From: Halodesulfovibrio spirochaetisodalis
GTDB taxonomy: Bacteria; Desulfobacterota; Desulfovibrionia; Desulfovibrionales; Desulfovibrionaceae
Reading direction: 5' to 3'
Assembly (NCBI RefSeq): GCF_001672295.1
Contig: NZ_JXMS01000010.1
Coordinates: 1 to 64,000, forward strand
Length of the DNA: 64,000 nt
This document shows positions 45,304-53,703 of the stretch, one piece after another. The notes under the pieces are model-generated. The model was not told the DNA's origin, made no database searches, and was given only the letters and a program-made list of their open reading frames with translations. Position numbers and translations under genes: made by a program. The stretch's first letter is position 1. The number at the start of each line of letters is the position of its first letter.

Positions 45304-46227
45304 ATGGCACAAGTACCACAACAGCACGGTATTCTGCTTCTCAATAAGCCCAAAGGTCCTTCTTCCGGTGGATGTATCGGAAAGATTAAACGCCTCGGGC
45401 AAAAAAAGATCGGTCACGCTGGTACTCTCGACCCTATGGCACAAGGGGTACTGATCGTTTTACTCGGACAGGGCACTAAACTGTCCAACTACCTTATGGC
45501 CGGCGGTGAAAAAGTGTATTCCGGTACCATTAAACTTGGTGAAACTACGGATACATGGGATGCCGAAGGTCAGGTTACAGCCACTGCGGACTGGCAGCAC
45601 ATCACTGAAGAAGATGTGCGTAATGAAGTAGCGCACTGGCTTGAAATTACCGAGCAGGAAGTTCCTGCATTCTCAGCGGCAAAGCACAAAGGGAAATCCT
45701 TGTATAAGCTGGCGAGAGAGGGTAAAGAAACACCGGTTAAGATAAAAACCGTTAAAATTTCTGAAGCAGCAACTCTATCGGTTGAGTTGCCGTTTCTCCG
45801 TTTCCGGGTTCGGTGCAGCTCCGGCACATATATTCGGTCCCTGGCCCACAGCTTGGGGATTCGATTGCAGTGCGGGGCGGTACTCACCGAGCTTATCCGG
45901 GAATACAGCCATCCGTTCTCGCTGGACAATGCCTGCGAGCCCGATGAACTGGTTGAGAACCCAGAACTGCTTGCATCAAAGATTATTCCTTTGGAGCAGG
46001 CACTGCCTACATGGCCTAAGATTGTCCTCAGCGATGAGGAAACTGCTTTGGTCAAAAACGGCAACCCGATTCCGTATGATCCGGAAAAAGTTGCGCAGAT
46101 GCCGTTTTCTATCGGTATTAACGCAATGCTTCTGGATGCAGACAGAACGCCTCTGGCTCTTGCTGAAACCAACATCGTGCAACGTCAGCCTGTATGGTCC
46201 ATCCTGCGCGGCCTTTGGCAATCTTAA
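45304..46227 (+). CDS. truB: tRNA pseudouridine(55) synthase TruB
   Basis: A 307-residue TruB that makes pseudouridine 55 in tRNA T-loops. The catalytic Asp43 is in GHAGTLDPMAQGVL, followed by YSGTIKLGETTDTWDAEG and the SGTYIRSLAHSLG motif. The start ATG 45304 is 6 bp after nrnA with a GAGG site. Confidence 0.95.
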   Translation: MAQVPQQHGILLLNKPKGPSSGGCIGKIKRLGQKKIGHAGTLDPMAQGVLIVLLGQGTKLSNYLMAGGEKVYSGTIKLGETTDTWDAEGQVTATADWQHITEEDVRNEVAHWLEITEQEVPAFSAAKHKGKSLYKLAREGKETPVKIKTVKISEAATLSVELPFLRFRVRCSSGTYIRSLAHSLGIRLQCGAVLTELIREYSHPFSLDNACEPDELVENPELLASKIIPLEQALPTWPKIVLSDEETALVKNGNPIPYDPEKVAQMPFSIGINAMLLDADRTPLALAETNIVQRQPVWSILRGLWQS

Positions 46228-46257
46228 TTAACCTTATTATCCTTGGAGGATATCGCT

Positions 46258-46527
46258 GTGGTAATGACACCTGAAACCAAGCAGGCAGTTATTAATGAAT
46301 TTGCTCAGAAAGAAGGAGACACCGGTTCTCCAGAAGTACAGGTAGCTCTTCTGACTGCCCGTATCAAATACCTTACCGAGCACTTCAAAGAGCACAAACA
46401 CGACTACCACTCCCGTACTGGTCTGTTGAAGCTCGTAGGTCAGCGTCGTAAGCTTCTGAAGTACCTTGCTAACAAGGACGTTCAGCGCTACCGTGATCTC
46501 ATCAAAAGACTTGGCCTCCGTAAGTAG
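46258..46527 (+). CDS. rpsO: 30S ribosomal protein S15
   Basis: An 89-residue S15 ([46 protein letters not shown]). I chose GTG 46258, which has GGAGG 8 bp upstream and yields the standard length. The next in-frame ATG at 46264 and an upstream TTG at 46243 are less likely. Confidence 0.96.
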   Translation: MVMTPETKQAVINEFAQKEGDTGSPEVQVALLTARIKYLTEHFKEHKHDYHSRTGLLKLVGQRRKLLKYLANKDVQRYRDLIKRLGLRK

Positions 46528-46536
46528 GCAACTTTA

Positions 46537-46566
46537 CAGGGGAATCTTAACGATTCCCCTGTTCTC
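46537..46566 (+). terminator. Terminator after rpsO
   Basis: A perfect 10-bp stem (CAGGGGAATC 46537-46546 with GATTCCCCTG 46552-46561) followed by TTCTC, so only partly efficient; pnp may be reached by read-through. Confidence 0.7.
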
Positions 46567-46664
46567 ATATATTTATTGTATCCGTTGAGTATACTGAACC
46601 GAAAGGTCAGTCTGAAACCGCAGTACACTCTGCGAAGTAATCAGCGAGATACCTATGCAGTATC

Positions 46665-46720
46665 GCGAAAGGGGGGTCCGGGAAGAAGGTTTTTCCCAGC
46701 CTGCCGAATGACGGCATGTA
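46665..46720. repeat. Degraded dispersed repeat in the pnp leader
   Basis: AAAGGGGGGTCCGGGAAG, then a GGTTTTTCCCAGCC segment and a TGCCG/CGGCA hairpin. It resembles the hairpin repeats at 29610-29690 and 63475-63532 but has lost most of the central hairpin. It lies 60-115 nt before pnp and may shape pnp mRNA processing. Confidence 0.5.
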
Positions 46721-46782
46721 GTTGCTTGCTAAAAGCACTCTCCCCGGAATCCCCTTCGCTAATAAACGATGAGGATTTTATA

Positions 46783-49026
46783 ATGGAAAATAAATTTGGC
46801 GCACAGCGCCTCAGCGCCACCATCGGCGGCAAAGAAATTACTATTGAGACAGGCCGCCTTGCCAATCAGGCTGACGGTTCTATCTGGATTCAGTGCGGCG
46901 GCACAGTAGTTCTCGTAACTGCTTGTACACAGCCAACTGACCGCGATCTCGGCTTCTTCCCGCTCACTGTTGAGTACACTGAAAAAATGTACGCAGCAGG
47001 CCGTATCCCGGGTTCTTTCTTCCGTCGTGAAATGGGTCGTCCATCCGAGCGTGAAACTCTTTGCGCACGTGTAATTGACCGCCCTATCCGTCCAATGTTC
47101 CCTAAAGGCTTCCGCGACGAAGTTCAGGTTCTTGCAAACGTTATCTCTTCTGACCAGCTCAACGAGTCTGACGTTCTTGCTCTTACCGGTGCTTCTGCAG
47201 CACTTACCATCTCTTCCATTCCATTCGACGGCCCGATTGCAGGTGCACGTGTTTGTCGAGTTAACGGCGAGTTCGTACTGAACCCGACTGTTAAAGAACA
47301 GGAAGGTGCTGACCTTAACCTCGTATTCGCAGCATCCCGTGACGCTGTAGTAATGGTAGAAGGTGAAGCTAACTTCGTTCCTGAAGCTGTTATTGCTGAC
47401 GCACTCAGCTGGGGTCACAAAGAAATCGAACCTCTCTTTGACCTGCAGGACGAACTTCGCAAACTTTGCGGTAAAGAAAAGCTCGAATTTACTCCACCTG
47501 TTCCAAACGAAGAGCTCAAAGCGCGCGTTGAAGAACTGGCAACTGAAGACCTCAAAGCAGCGCTTCAGGTTGCAGACAAAATGGAACGTAAAGAAGCTCG
47601 CAAAGCTGTTAAAGTTAAGGTTATGGAAACTCTTTCTGCTGAAGAACAGTACGAAGAAGATCCTTCCCCGCTTGCAGAAGTTGGCGATATTCTCGGCGCA
47701 CTTGAAAAAGATATTGTACGTACCCGTATCCACAAAGAAGGCCTGCGTATTGACGGTCGTGACGTAAGCACTGTACGTCCGATTGTTATTGAAACCGGCG
47801 TCCTTCCTCGTGCACACGGTTCTTCTATTTTTGCACGTGGCGAAACCAAGTCCATGGTAGTTGCTACCCTTGGTTCAACCACAGACGAGCAGCGTATGGA
47901 CTCCCTCATGGGTGATGTAACCAAACGCTTTATGCTCCACTACAACTTTGCTCCGTACTGCGTTGGCGAAGTTAAAATGGTTCGTGTATCCCGCCGCGAA
48001 ATCGGTCACGGTGCACTTGCTGAAAAAGCTCTCCGTCCAATCCTTCCTTCCAGCGAAGACTTCCCGTTCACTGTTCGCGTAGTTTCTGAAACTATGGAAT
48101 CCAACGGTTCTTCTTCCATGGCAGCGGTAACCGGCGGTTGTATGTCCCTTATGGACGCAGGTATCCCTGTTAAAGCTCCTGTTGCTGGTATTGCAATGGG
48201 TCTTATCAAAGAAGGCGACGACTACATCGTTCTTACCGACATTCTCGGTGACGAAGACGCTCTCGGCGATATGGACTTTAAAATTGCCGGTACAGCTGAA
48301 GGTATCACCGCAGTTCAGATGGATATCAAAATTTCCGGTATCCCTTCTGAGGTTATGGTACGCGCTCTTGAACAGGCTCGTGACGCTCGTCTGCACATCC
48401 TTGATGAAATGGCAAAAGAGCTTCCTGCTTCCCGCGAAGAGCTTTCCAAATACGCTCCGCAGATTGCAACTCTTGAAGTTAACCCGGACGTTATCCGCGT
48501 TATCATCGGCCCTGGTGGTAAGAACATCAAAGCTATTACTGCTGCAACCGATGCTTCCATTGATATTGAAGACAGCGGTAAAGTAACCATCTTTGCTCCT
48601 ACTCTCGAATCCCTTGAACAGGCACGTGAGATGGTTCAGTACTACGACCAGCGCGCAGAGCTTGGCAAAGACTACATGGGTAAAGTTAAGAAAATTCTCG
48701 AAATCGGTGCGATTGTAGAGATTCTTCCTAACGTTGAAGCTCTTGTACACATTTCCCAGCTCGATATCGCTCGTATCGAAAAAGTTGAAGACCTCGTGTC
48801 CCTCGGTGAAGACATGAAAGTTAAAGTCATCGAAATTAATGATGGCCGTGTTCGTGCTTCCCGCAAAGCAGTACTTCTCGAAGCTCAGGGTACCCCTTGG
48901 ACTCCGGAATCCACTGCACGCCCGCAGCGTCGCCCGGGTGGTCGTGATGATCGCCGTGGTGGCGGCCGTGATGACCGTCGCAATGGTGGTCGCCGCGATG
49001 ACCGTCGTGGTGGCGGACGCCGCTAG
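46783..49026 (+). CDS. pnp: Polyribonucleotide nucleotidyltransferase (PNPase)
   Basis: A 747-residue 3'-5' exoribonuclease/phosphorylase. Two RNase PH-like domains (SFFRREMGRPSERE; RAHGSSIFARGETKSMV), an intervening helical domain, a KH domain (IRVIIGPGGKNIKAI) and an S1 domain (IGAIVEILPNVEALVHISQL) are in order. The C-terminal ~35 residues are a Gly-Arg-Asp repeat (units such as GGRDDRR). ATG 46783 has GAGGAT upstream; the frame is open further upstream into the spacer, but without support. Confidence 0.97.
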   Translation: MENKFGAQRLSATIGGKEITIETGRLANQADGSIWIQCGGTVVLVTACTQPTDRDLGFFPLTVEYTEKMYAAGRIPGSFFRREMGRPSERETLCARVIDRPIRPMFPKGFRDEVQVLANVISSDQLNESDVLALTGASAALTISSIPFDGPIAGARVCRVNGEFVLNPTVKEQEGADLNLVFAASRDAVVMVEGEANFVPEAVIADALSWGHKEIEPLFDLQDELRKLCGKEKLEFTPPVPNEELKARVEELATEDLKAALQVADKMERKEARKAVKVKVMETLSAEEQYEEDPSPLAEVGDILGALEKDIVRTRIHKEGLRIDGRDVSTVRPIVIETGVLPRAHGSSIFARGETKSMVVATLGSTTDEQRMDSLMGDVTKRFMLHYNFAPYCVGEVKMVRVSRREIGHGALAEKALRPILPSSEDFPFTVRVVSETMESNGSSSMAAVTGGCMSLMDAGIPVKAPVAGIAMGLIKEGDDYIVLTDILGDEDALGDMDFKIAGTAEGITAVQMDIKISGIPSEVMVRALEQARDARLHILDEMAKELPASREELSKYAPQIATLEVNPDVIRVIIGPGGKNIKAITAATDASIDIEDSGKVTIFAPTLESLEQAREMVQYYDQRAELGKDYMGKVKKILEIGAIVEILPNVEALVHISQLDIARIEKVEDLVSLGEDMKVKVIEINDGRVRASRKAVLLEAQGTPWTPESTARPQRRPGGRDDRRGGGRDDRRNGGRRDDRRGGGRR

Positions 49027-49039
49027 TATACAAAACGTC

Positions 49040-49073
49040 AAAGAGCGGAAGCACAGCTTCCGCTCTTTTTTTA
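49040..49073 (+). terminator. Terminator of the nusA-pnp operon
   Basis: A perfect 13-bp stem (AAAGAGCGGAAGC 49040-49052 with GCTTCCGCTCTTT 49056-49068), 3-nt loop and following TTTTAT, 13 bp past the pnp stop. Confidence 0.92.
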
Positions 49074-49235
49074 TATCCTGTTCACAACCTGCACATGCAC
49101 TTTTCCATAAAAACATCTATCCAGATGTTCTGTTCTCCCACTTTTTTTGCATAAAACATGGCAAAACAACACTCCGCAGTAAGCCGTAACTTCCCTACAT
49201 GAAACGAAAAAAATGCGTTAATAACGGAAATCCAA

Positions 49236-49263
49236 TTGACATAAGTTATATCTGCTAGATAAT
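49236..49263 (+). promoter_or_regulatory. Predicted promoter of the small coiled-coil gene
   Basis: TTGACA (49236-49241) and GATAAT (49258-49263), 16 bp apart, a close match to the sigma70 consensus. The start would be near 49270. Confidence 0.75.
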
Positions 49264-49277
49264 GTGCCTCTGGCATC

Positions 49278-49344
49278 GTGTCCGGTAGGGGCGGACACAT
49301 ATCGCGTTCAGATTCAACACGCCGTTACCGGGGGGCAACGGTAA
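49278..49344 (+). other. Structured 5' leader with alternative pairings
   Basis: A GTGTCCG/CGGACAC hairpin (49278-49298), then CCGTT (49322-49326)/AACGG (49337-49341), or alternatively TTACCG (49325-49330)/CGGTAA (49339-49344). The two second pairings exclude each other and end 11-14 nt before the ATG, over the ribosome binding site region. It does not match a riboswitch class I recognise. Confidence 0.45.
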
Positions 49345-49355
49345 GAGAGAAGACT

Positions 49356-49586
49356 ATGTACACAGTGGATCACCTTCAGGCTCAGCATCTTGAGACAATG
49401 CAGCGCCTTTCCAAGGATCAGGAAAAAAGTGCTCGAAAATTACAGCACCAGCTTGATCAGATCAATGAAGCATTCGGCGAATTAAACGAGGCACTCATGG
49501 CAAGCTTTACTTCTGCTTCTCCGGCAAACGTAAAAGCTCCTCGTATCGGTGGCTTTTTCTCACAGGTTAAAGGCTTGTTTCTGTAG
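49356..49586 (+). CDS. Small coiled-coil protein, hypothetical
   Basis: A 76-residue protein with a helical, coiled-coil-like stretch (HLETMQRLSKDQEKSARKLQ, about 11-30; then INEAFGELNEALMAS) and a C-terminal hydrophobic amphipathic end (IGGFFSQVKGLFL). I do not recognise the family. A strong promoter, a structured leader and a terminator indicate a real, independently regulated gene. ATG 49356 follows GAGAG; the upstream part of the frame is leader RNA. Confidence 0.65.
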   Translation: MYTVDHLQAQHLETMQRLSKDQEKSARKLQHQLDQINEAFGELNEALMASFTSASPANVKAPRIGGFFSQVKGLFL

Positions 49587-49647
49587 TCTTCCTGCTGGCT
49601 ATCAGCCACTTTCTATCAACATTTTCCCCATCAAATTTTCTAGAAAA

Positions 49648-49687
49648 AACATCCTGCCCGAACTTGCTCGGACAGGATGTTTTTTCT
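49648..49687 (+). terminator. Terminator after the small gene
   Basis: ACATCCTGCCCG pairs (one mismatch) with CGGACAGGATGT and is followed by TTTTTTC, 60 bp past the stop. Confidence 0.82.
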
Positions 49688-49727
49688 GTTTTTGTACGAC
49701 TGCTCGCTTTCAAATGACTGCTGGCAG

Positions 49728-50309
49728 TTAGCGGGATCGGAAATCATCTCTATCAAGCGTATACAAATCTCTGGCTTCCGGAGCCGGAGGTCTGCCGCTT
49801 ACCTTATCCGGACTGAGTACCATGACACGGGCAATCACTTTTCGGCCTATCAAACGGTCATACACATCAACCTTGTAGCCCGGTGCGACAGGGTGACCTG
49901 TACTTTTGATGTAATCTAGATATCTGCGATATTCCAGACTGGTATTCCCTGTATCAAGTTGATAGGAACCGCTACGCCAACCTGTCCCCCATCTTGAGGC
50001 AGTTGAGCCTTTTAATGGGCGGACAAAGTATCTGTTACCGGAAACATTCATTGTCTGGGATAAAATATACGATTCGCCTTGTCCAAACACTGTTGTGTTA
50101 AATGTCTGATACGGGAATGCCCCGCTTTCCCATGTTTGCGGTTCTACATTAACACTGACATTGCCTACCTTCTCATATCCTTCAGGCAACTTGAACTTGG
50201 AAGTACCATAGACAGTGTACATCCGTGTTTCAGGATTCAATCTGGAACCACAACCTACAACAATTACTGCAGTAACGAGCAGCAGCAATATTTTGCCCAG
50301 TTTAACCAT
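49728..50309 (-). CDS. Lipoprotein of a local three-member family (paralogue A)
   Basis: A 193-residue predicted lipoprotein (lipobox VVGC, Cys20). The body contains the block VYGTSKFKLPEGY, FPYQTFNTTVFGQG, SRWGTGWRSGSYQL, SLEYRRYLDYI, VDVYD and VIARVMVLSP, which aligns with the next two genes on the same strand. The likely start is ATG 50309 with GAGGTG upstream; ATG 50321 is less supported. Not a family I know. Probably envelope-exposed; the repeated W/G/Y motifs suggest a compact beta-rich domain. Confidence 0.75.
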   Translation of the reverse strand: MVKLGKILLLLVTAVIVVGCGSRLNPETRMYTVYGTSKFKLPEGYEKVGNVSVNVEPQTWESGAFPYQTFNTTVFGQGESYILSQTMNVSGNRYFVRPLKGSTASRWGTGWRSGSYQLDTGNTSLEYRRYLDYIKSTGHPVAPGYKVDVYDRLIGRKVIARVMVLSPDKVSGRPPAPEARDLYTLDRDDFRSR

Positions 50310-50390
50310 TACGCACCTCATCTCTTTTTATGACCTGAATACCGGGTCGAAAAATTGTCATTATTAATACAGCTTGTACCGTTCCCAGCG

Positions 50391-51026
50391 TCACTCAACT
50401 GTTCTGTATGTTCTGACTGGATATAATTCGGGAAATTGCGGCACAAGCACACTTGCACCTGTTGCAGGACGTAACTCAAGAACACGAATAATCACGCGAC
50501 CGGAAAAACGTTTTGCATATACATTTATAGCGAACGAGTCCGAAAGCTCTTCATCTTGTTGCTGTAAAAAATTGAAATATTGAGAATACTCAGAATTAGC
50601 TGTATCTGCAGGAACTGTAAATGTTGTGAGCTGCCATGTGGTGCCCCAACGCTCAACATCCTCATTGACTAGTGGTTCAAAATAATATTTATCACTTCCG
50701 AGACGTGTCCACTGGGTAAAATAATACGTACCGTTATACGCATACACTGTTGTAGATAAATATTGCGGAACGGTCAGATCCGGTATGGGTACAGATGGCT
50801 GCCATGCAACCTCAACTGTGCCAAGGTTAGAATATGTTGATGGAATATCTATAAAGACATGACCATAAACTACCTTGCGCACATCCTCTGCTTTTTGACC
50901 GATAGCAACTTCTTCTCCGAAGGTGCCCGGGTATATGGTAGACATAACATTGCTTGAACAACCTGCCGCAATCAGGCTGAACAGCCCCACAATAAGCCGC
51001 ACCGCTATTGTATAACTTTTGTCCAC
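50391..51026 (-). CDS. Lipoprotein of a local three-member family (paralogue B)
   Basis: A 211-residue predicted lipoprotein (Cys23 in IAAGC). It is the most diverged copy: VYGHVFIDIPSTYSNLG, a second block VPQYLSTTVYAYNG, ERWGTTWQLTTFTV, NSEYSQYFNFL, INVYAKRFSGRVIIRVLELRP. It has an extra 25-residue segment between the lipobox and the VYG motif and has lost the GQG motif. It starts with GTG 51026, with GGGGGAAG upstream. No function is known. Confidence 0.72.
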   Translation of the reverse strand: MDKSYTIAVRLIVGLFSLIAAGCSSNVMSTIYPGTFGEEVAIGQKAEDVRKVVYGHVFIDIPSTYSNLGTVEVAWQPSVPIPDLTVPQYLSTTVYAYNGTYYFTQWTRLGSDKYYFEPLVNEDVERWGTTWQLTTFTVPADTANSEYSQYFNFLQQQDEELSDSFAINVYAKRFSGRVIIRVLELRPATGASVLVPQFPELYPVRTYRTVE

Positions 51027-51048
51027 AATTACTTCCCCCTAAAAAAAG

Positions 51049-51080
51049 AATGCCCTCGAAGTATACTCCGAGGGCATTTT
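51049..51080 (-). terminator. Terminator after paralogue C
   Basis: ATGCCCTCG and its partner CGAGGGCAT (51058-51080 region) pair with a 9-nt loop, and the minus strand continues with CTTTTTTT. It also has a T-run on the plus side. It separates paralogue C from paralogue B. Confidence 0.8.
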
Positions 51081-51103
51081 TTACTTATATGATTACCTGA
51101 CAG

Positions 51104-51697
51104 CTAAGATCTGCCGCCACCGAAACCGTTTCCGTAGTCGTAGTACTGGTATAAATCGTTGAATGAAGGCATTGCCGCCACGCCACCAACGTCAGTCGGG
51201 GTAAGGCTGATAACACGTGCAACTACATTCGGTGTAACCTTCTGGTCGTACATGGCAACTCTGTATAATGGAGCCAGCTGACCGCCTTTTTCGCGGATGC
51301 AGGAGAAGTATCGTGCATACTCTTTATCAGTAGTTCCTGATGAAAGGGAGTAATTTCCTTTTCTCCAGCCGCTTCCCCACATCTCTGCTGTGGAGCCTTG
51401 AAGGGCTTTAACATGATAGTATGGAGTTTTGAAAATCATCTTCTGTACAAGAACGTAGCACTGTCCCTGTCCATAAATTTCTGTGTCCCACCATTGGTAC
51501 GGGTACAGACCTTCAATCGGGATATTAATGGTATCAGGCAATACACCAACGGTTGTGGTGCCAACTAATGAATACCCAACAGGTACAACAGTCTTTGCAC
51601 TACCGTACACTCGCATCGGCTCACCAGCCTGAGTTTGAGCGCAGCCTGCAAGCACCATAAGGGCGATCACAACAAACAAGCAACGTGTTAATTTCAT
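51104..51697 (-). CDS. Lipoprotein of a local three-member family (paralogue C)
   Basis: A 197-residue predicted lipoprotein (lipobox VLAGC, Cys19). It shares VYGSAKTVVPVGYSLVGTTTV, YPYQWWDTEIYGQG, EMWGSGWRKGNYSL, DKEYARYFSCI, VAMYD and VVARVISLTP with paralogue A, and ends with a Gly/Tyr-rich tail (DYGNGFGGG). ATG 51697 has a GAGGA site; the frame continues upstream, but without signal-peptide support. Family unknown. Confidence 0.75.
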   Translation of the reverse strand: MKLTRCLFVVIALMVLAGCAQTQAGEPMRVYGSAKTVVPVGYSLVGTTTVGVLPDTINIPIEGLYPYQWWDTEIYGQGQCYVLVQKMIFKTPYYHVKALQGSTAEMWGSGWRKGNYSLSSGTTDKEYARYFSCIREKGGQLAPLYRVAMYDQKVTPNVVARVISLTPTDVGGVAAMPSFNDLYQYYDYGNGFGGGRS

Positions 51698-52179
51698 AGC
51701 ATTCCTCACTAGAGTTATGTGAAAATACTGCTTAACAAGAATAATCATTATAATTCTTTGCCAAGGGACTCTGCTCTATTCAGCATTTCAACAATAGCGG
51801 ATACCAAATCGATTGCCATAATATTTTCAAATAACATCATTCTTTATAACAACTTACTACACTTCTGGCTTGTTCATTTTTTCATACGCACAAAGGAATA
51901 CTTTTTTACCGTCCGACATGTTTGATTGTTTTTATATCCACTGTTGTTGAATACGTTAATCTGATTATATCGCTGTCACAACAGTCTTTTTTTTTATCTA
52001 CGCATGATGATTTCAATACTCTTTTGCACTTTACAATTCTTTTTCGATCCTCATTGCGCAATAGTACAGTATCTTTCATGCTAAATTTCAAAATGTAACG
52101 TACTTTTTCCTTGTTAAACTGATATGTTCACTACCAATATCAAACCAAACTTGGTCAACAGCGTGACATCATCAAAAAA
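51698..52179. other. Intergenic region, no supported gene
   Basis: About 480 bp of AT-rich DNA. A short Cys-rich frame at 51906-52091 on the minus strand has no ribosome site or known domain. Presumably contains the promoter of paralogue C. Confidence 0.4.
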
Positions 52180-52224
52180 TAAAAAACGCGGTATACTCTC
52201 ATAGAAATCTGAGAATATACCGCG
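52180..52224 (-). terminator. Terminator of the 52.3-53.3 kb pair
   Basis: CGCGGTATA/TATACCGCG with an inner TCTCA/TGAGA stem at about 52187-52224; the minus strand continues with TTTTTTATTTTTTG. It lies about 90 bp past the FlgN-like gene. Confidence 0.85.
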
Positions 52225-52315
52225 TACCAAACGCATTATTCGGACACTCGGTCTGAACTATATACTTTAGGTCATCAGCAATATGCAGCAAAGCGTATGC
52301 AATAGCACACAGCCG

Positions 52316-52669
52316 CTACCCTTGCTTGTCCACATAATGGGATATTGAAGCTTCCGGGATAGTAACCGACTTCTGGTACCCGTTATAACCTGATGACTTT
52401 TGTTTGCTTGCTAAAAGTTGAGACTTCAATGAGGCGTGCAGTTTTTTCAATTCATCTGTTAATAACAGTTGAACATTCTGCATTTTCAGCAATTTTTGCC
52501 GAAGTTCACTCTCAATATCACCTGTGCGAAGAGCCCACGCCTCTGAGATAAGACGTTCACGCTCCACAGCAGCCTCGTCAGCAACATCCATGTCACCATT
52601 TTTTAAGGCTTCCAGTTCTTGCTCTCCAATCCGGAGGGCTTCGTCAAGCAATGTAAGGCTGTTTGCCAT
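52316..52669 (-). CDS. Small helical protein, FlgN/FliT-like
   Basis: A 117-residue, almost all-helical protein (LLDEALRIGEQELEALKNGD, then ADEAAVERERLISEAW) in the size range and pattern of flagellar export chaperones FlgN and FliT. The similarity is by pattern only. It lies 5 bp downstream of the next gene on the same strand, sharing a terminator. Flagellar role is inferred. Confidence 0.5.
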   Translation of the reverse strand: MANSLTLLDEALRIGEQELEALKNGDMDVADEAAVERERLISEAWALRTGDIESELRQKLLKMQNVQLLLTDELKKLHASLKSQLLASKQKSSGYNGYQKSVTIPEASISHYVDKQG

Positions 52670-52674
52670 ACCAG

Positions 52675-53277
52675 TTATCCCTCGCAGACGATCTCCAGTT
52701 TTTCACGCATAAAAGCAACAAGCCCTTTCCAATTGGAAACTGCTGCTGCAAAGTCACCGTCAAGAATAGCGGCAAGAGCCTGCCAGTCTTCGCTACCGGT
52801 AGCTTCACTCATGGCTTCAAACTGAGAAGAAACTTCTTCTACAATCTTTTCGAACATATCTTCATTACCTTCTACATATTCAGCACGCAGAACAGCGAGC
52901 ATGCCCATAAAGTCATGAAGAACGTTGAGTAATTCTGTAAACAGTGCCAGAGCTTCGCCTTCCTGACCATTGCGGAACATACCGGCAATGTGGCGGGAGC
53001 TGTTTTCCATAAGGACAACAACTTTTTCAAGCTCATCTACAATACCGAGAGCAAACTCGTTCACAGGAACGCTTTTGATCTCTACGCGGTCAAAGGAACT
53101 GGTTTCCAGTTCGCCAGCCTGATTCGGGTATTCTTCCTGAAACTGTGCTTCATCTACAAGCACATCAGTAACAATCCTGTTTTCAAGCTCGTCTTCCATA
53201 ACCTTAACGAGTAATTCCTCAAGGTTAGCAAAGGTGTTTACATTATATTCTGCTGCATTACCGTCAATAACAATCAT
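52675..53277 (-). CDS. Hypothetical acidic protein, partner of the FlgN-like gene
   Basis: A 200-residue acidic protein with no family I recognise. Helices rich in Leu and Glu dominate (NLEELLVKVMEDELENR; VDELEKVVVLMENSSRH), and the N-terminus has MIVIDGNAAEYN. GGAGG lies upstream of ATG 53277. Its tight linkage with the following chaperone-like gene suggests a joint role, perhaps in flagellar or adhesion control, but this is not shown. Confidence 0.6.
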   Translation of the reverse strand: MIVIDGNAAEYNVNTFANLEELLVKVMEDELENRIVTDVLVDEAQFQEEYPNQAGELETSSFDRVEIKSVPVNEFALGIVDELEKVVVLMENSSRHIAGMFRNGQEGEALALFTELLNVLHDFMGMLAVLRAEYVEGNEDMFEKIVEEVSSQFEAMSEATGSEDWQALAAILDGDFAAAVSNWKGLVAFMREKLEIVCEG

Positions 53278-53573
53278 TATTGAGCCTCCTGATGCCTGTT
53301 AGGGCGATTTTTTCCTTTGCCCCTCTTAGTACAAGTTCTGTGCCACGTAATATTCACTAATTGCAGAAAAAATGAATAAACACTCAAAAACATATTTCTT
53401 CCGACACCAAAAACACCCTATAACCAATTAATTTACATGACTTTATTCAAAAAAAAAGCTTTTTGGTTTTTTTCTCAATCAAGAGAGCATGTTACCTGTT
53501 CAGGACATGATACAATGCAACAAATTCCTGTCTCGTCAACTTACTGACGTAACATGCTGCCAAACAACAGACA
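53278..53573. other. Intergenic region with long A tract
   Basis: About 300 bp, strongly AT-rich with a 9-A run and nearby T runs (53445-53475). Probably contains the promoter of the 52.7-53.3 kb gene pair. No gene is seen. Confidence 0.4.
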
Positions 53574-53609
53574 TAAAAAAACGTAAGTCTGCTTCTGCAT
53601 TCCTTACGT
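53574..53609 (-). terminator. Terminator of the potassium transporter gene
   Basis: ACGTAAG (53581-53587) and CTTACGT (53603-53609) form a 7-bp stem; the minus strand continues with TTTTTTTATG. It lies about 95 bp past the trkH stop. Confidence 0.7.
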
Positions 53610-53703
53610 CATAATACCCAACTGTTATATAGTACGATACAGTGTCACAACGAATCGCTTTTACGGGTAATGAATACTCCACAAGCAACCAAGTTCACCA
53701 AGC

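Noticed and set aside
46759-49116. Large minus-strand frames opposite pnp
   Set aside because: Phe/Cys/Asn-rich with no motifs; antisense of PNPase.
51906-52091. 61-residue minus-strand Cys-rich frame
   Set aside because: No ribosome binding site, AT-rich context, no homology recognised.
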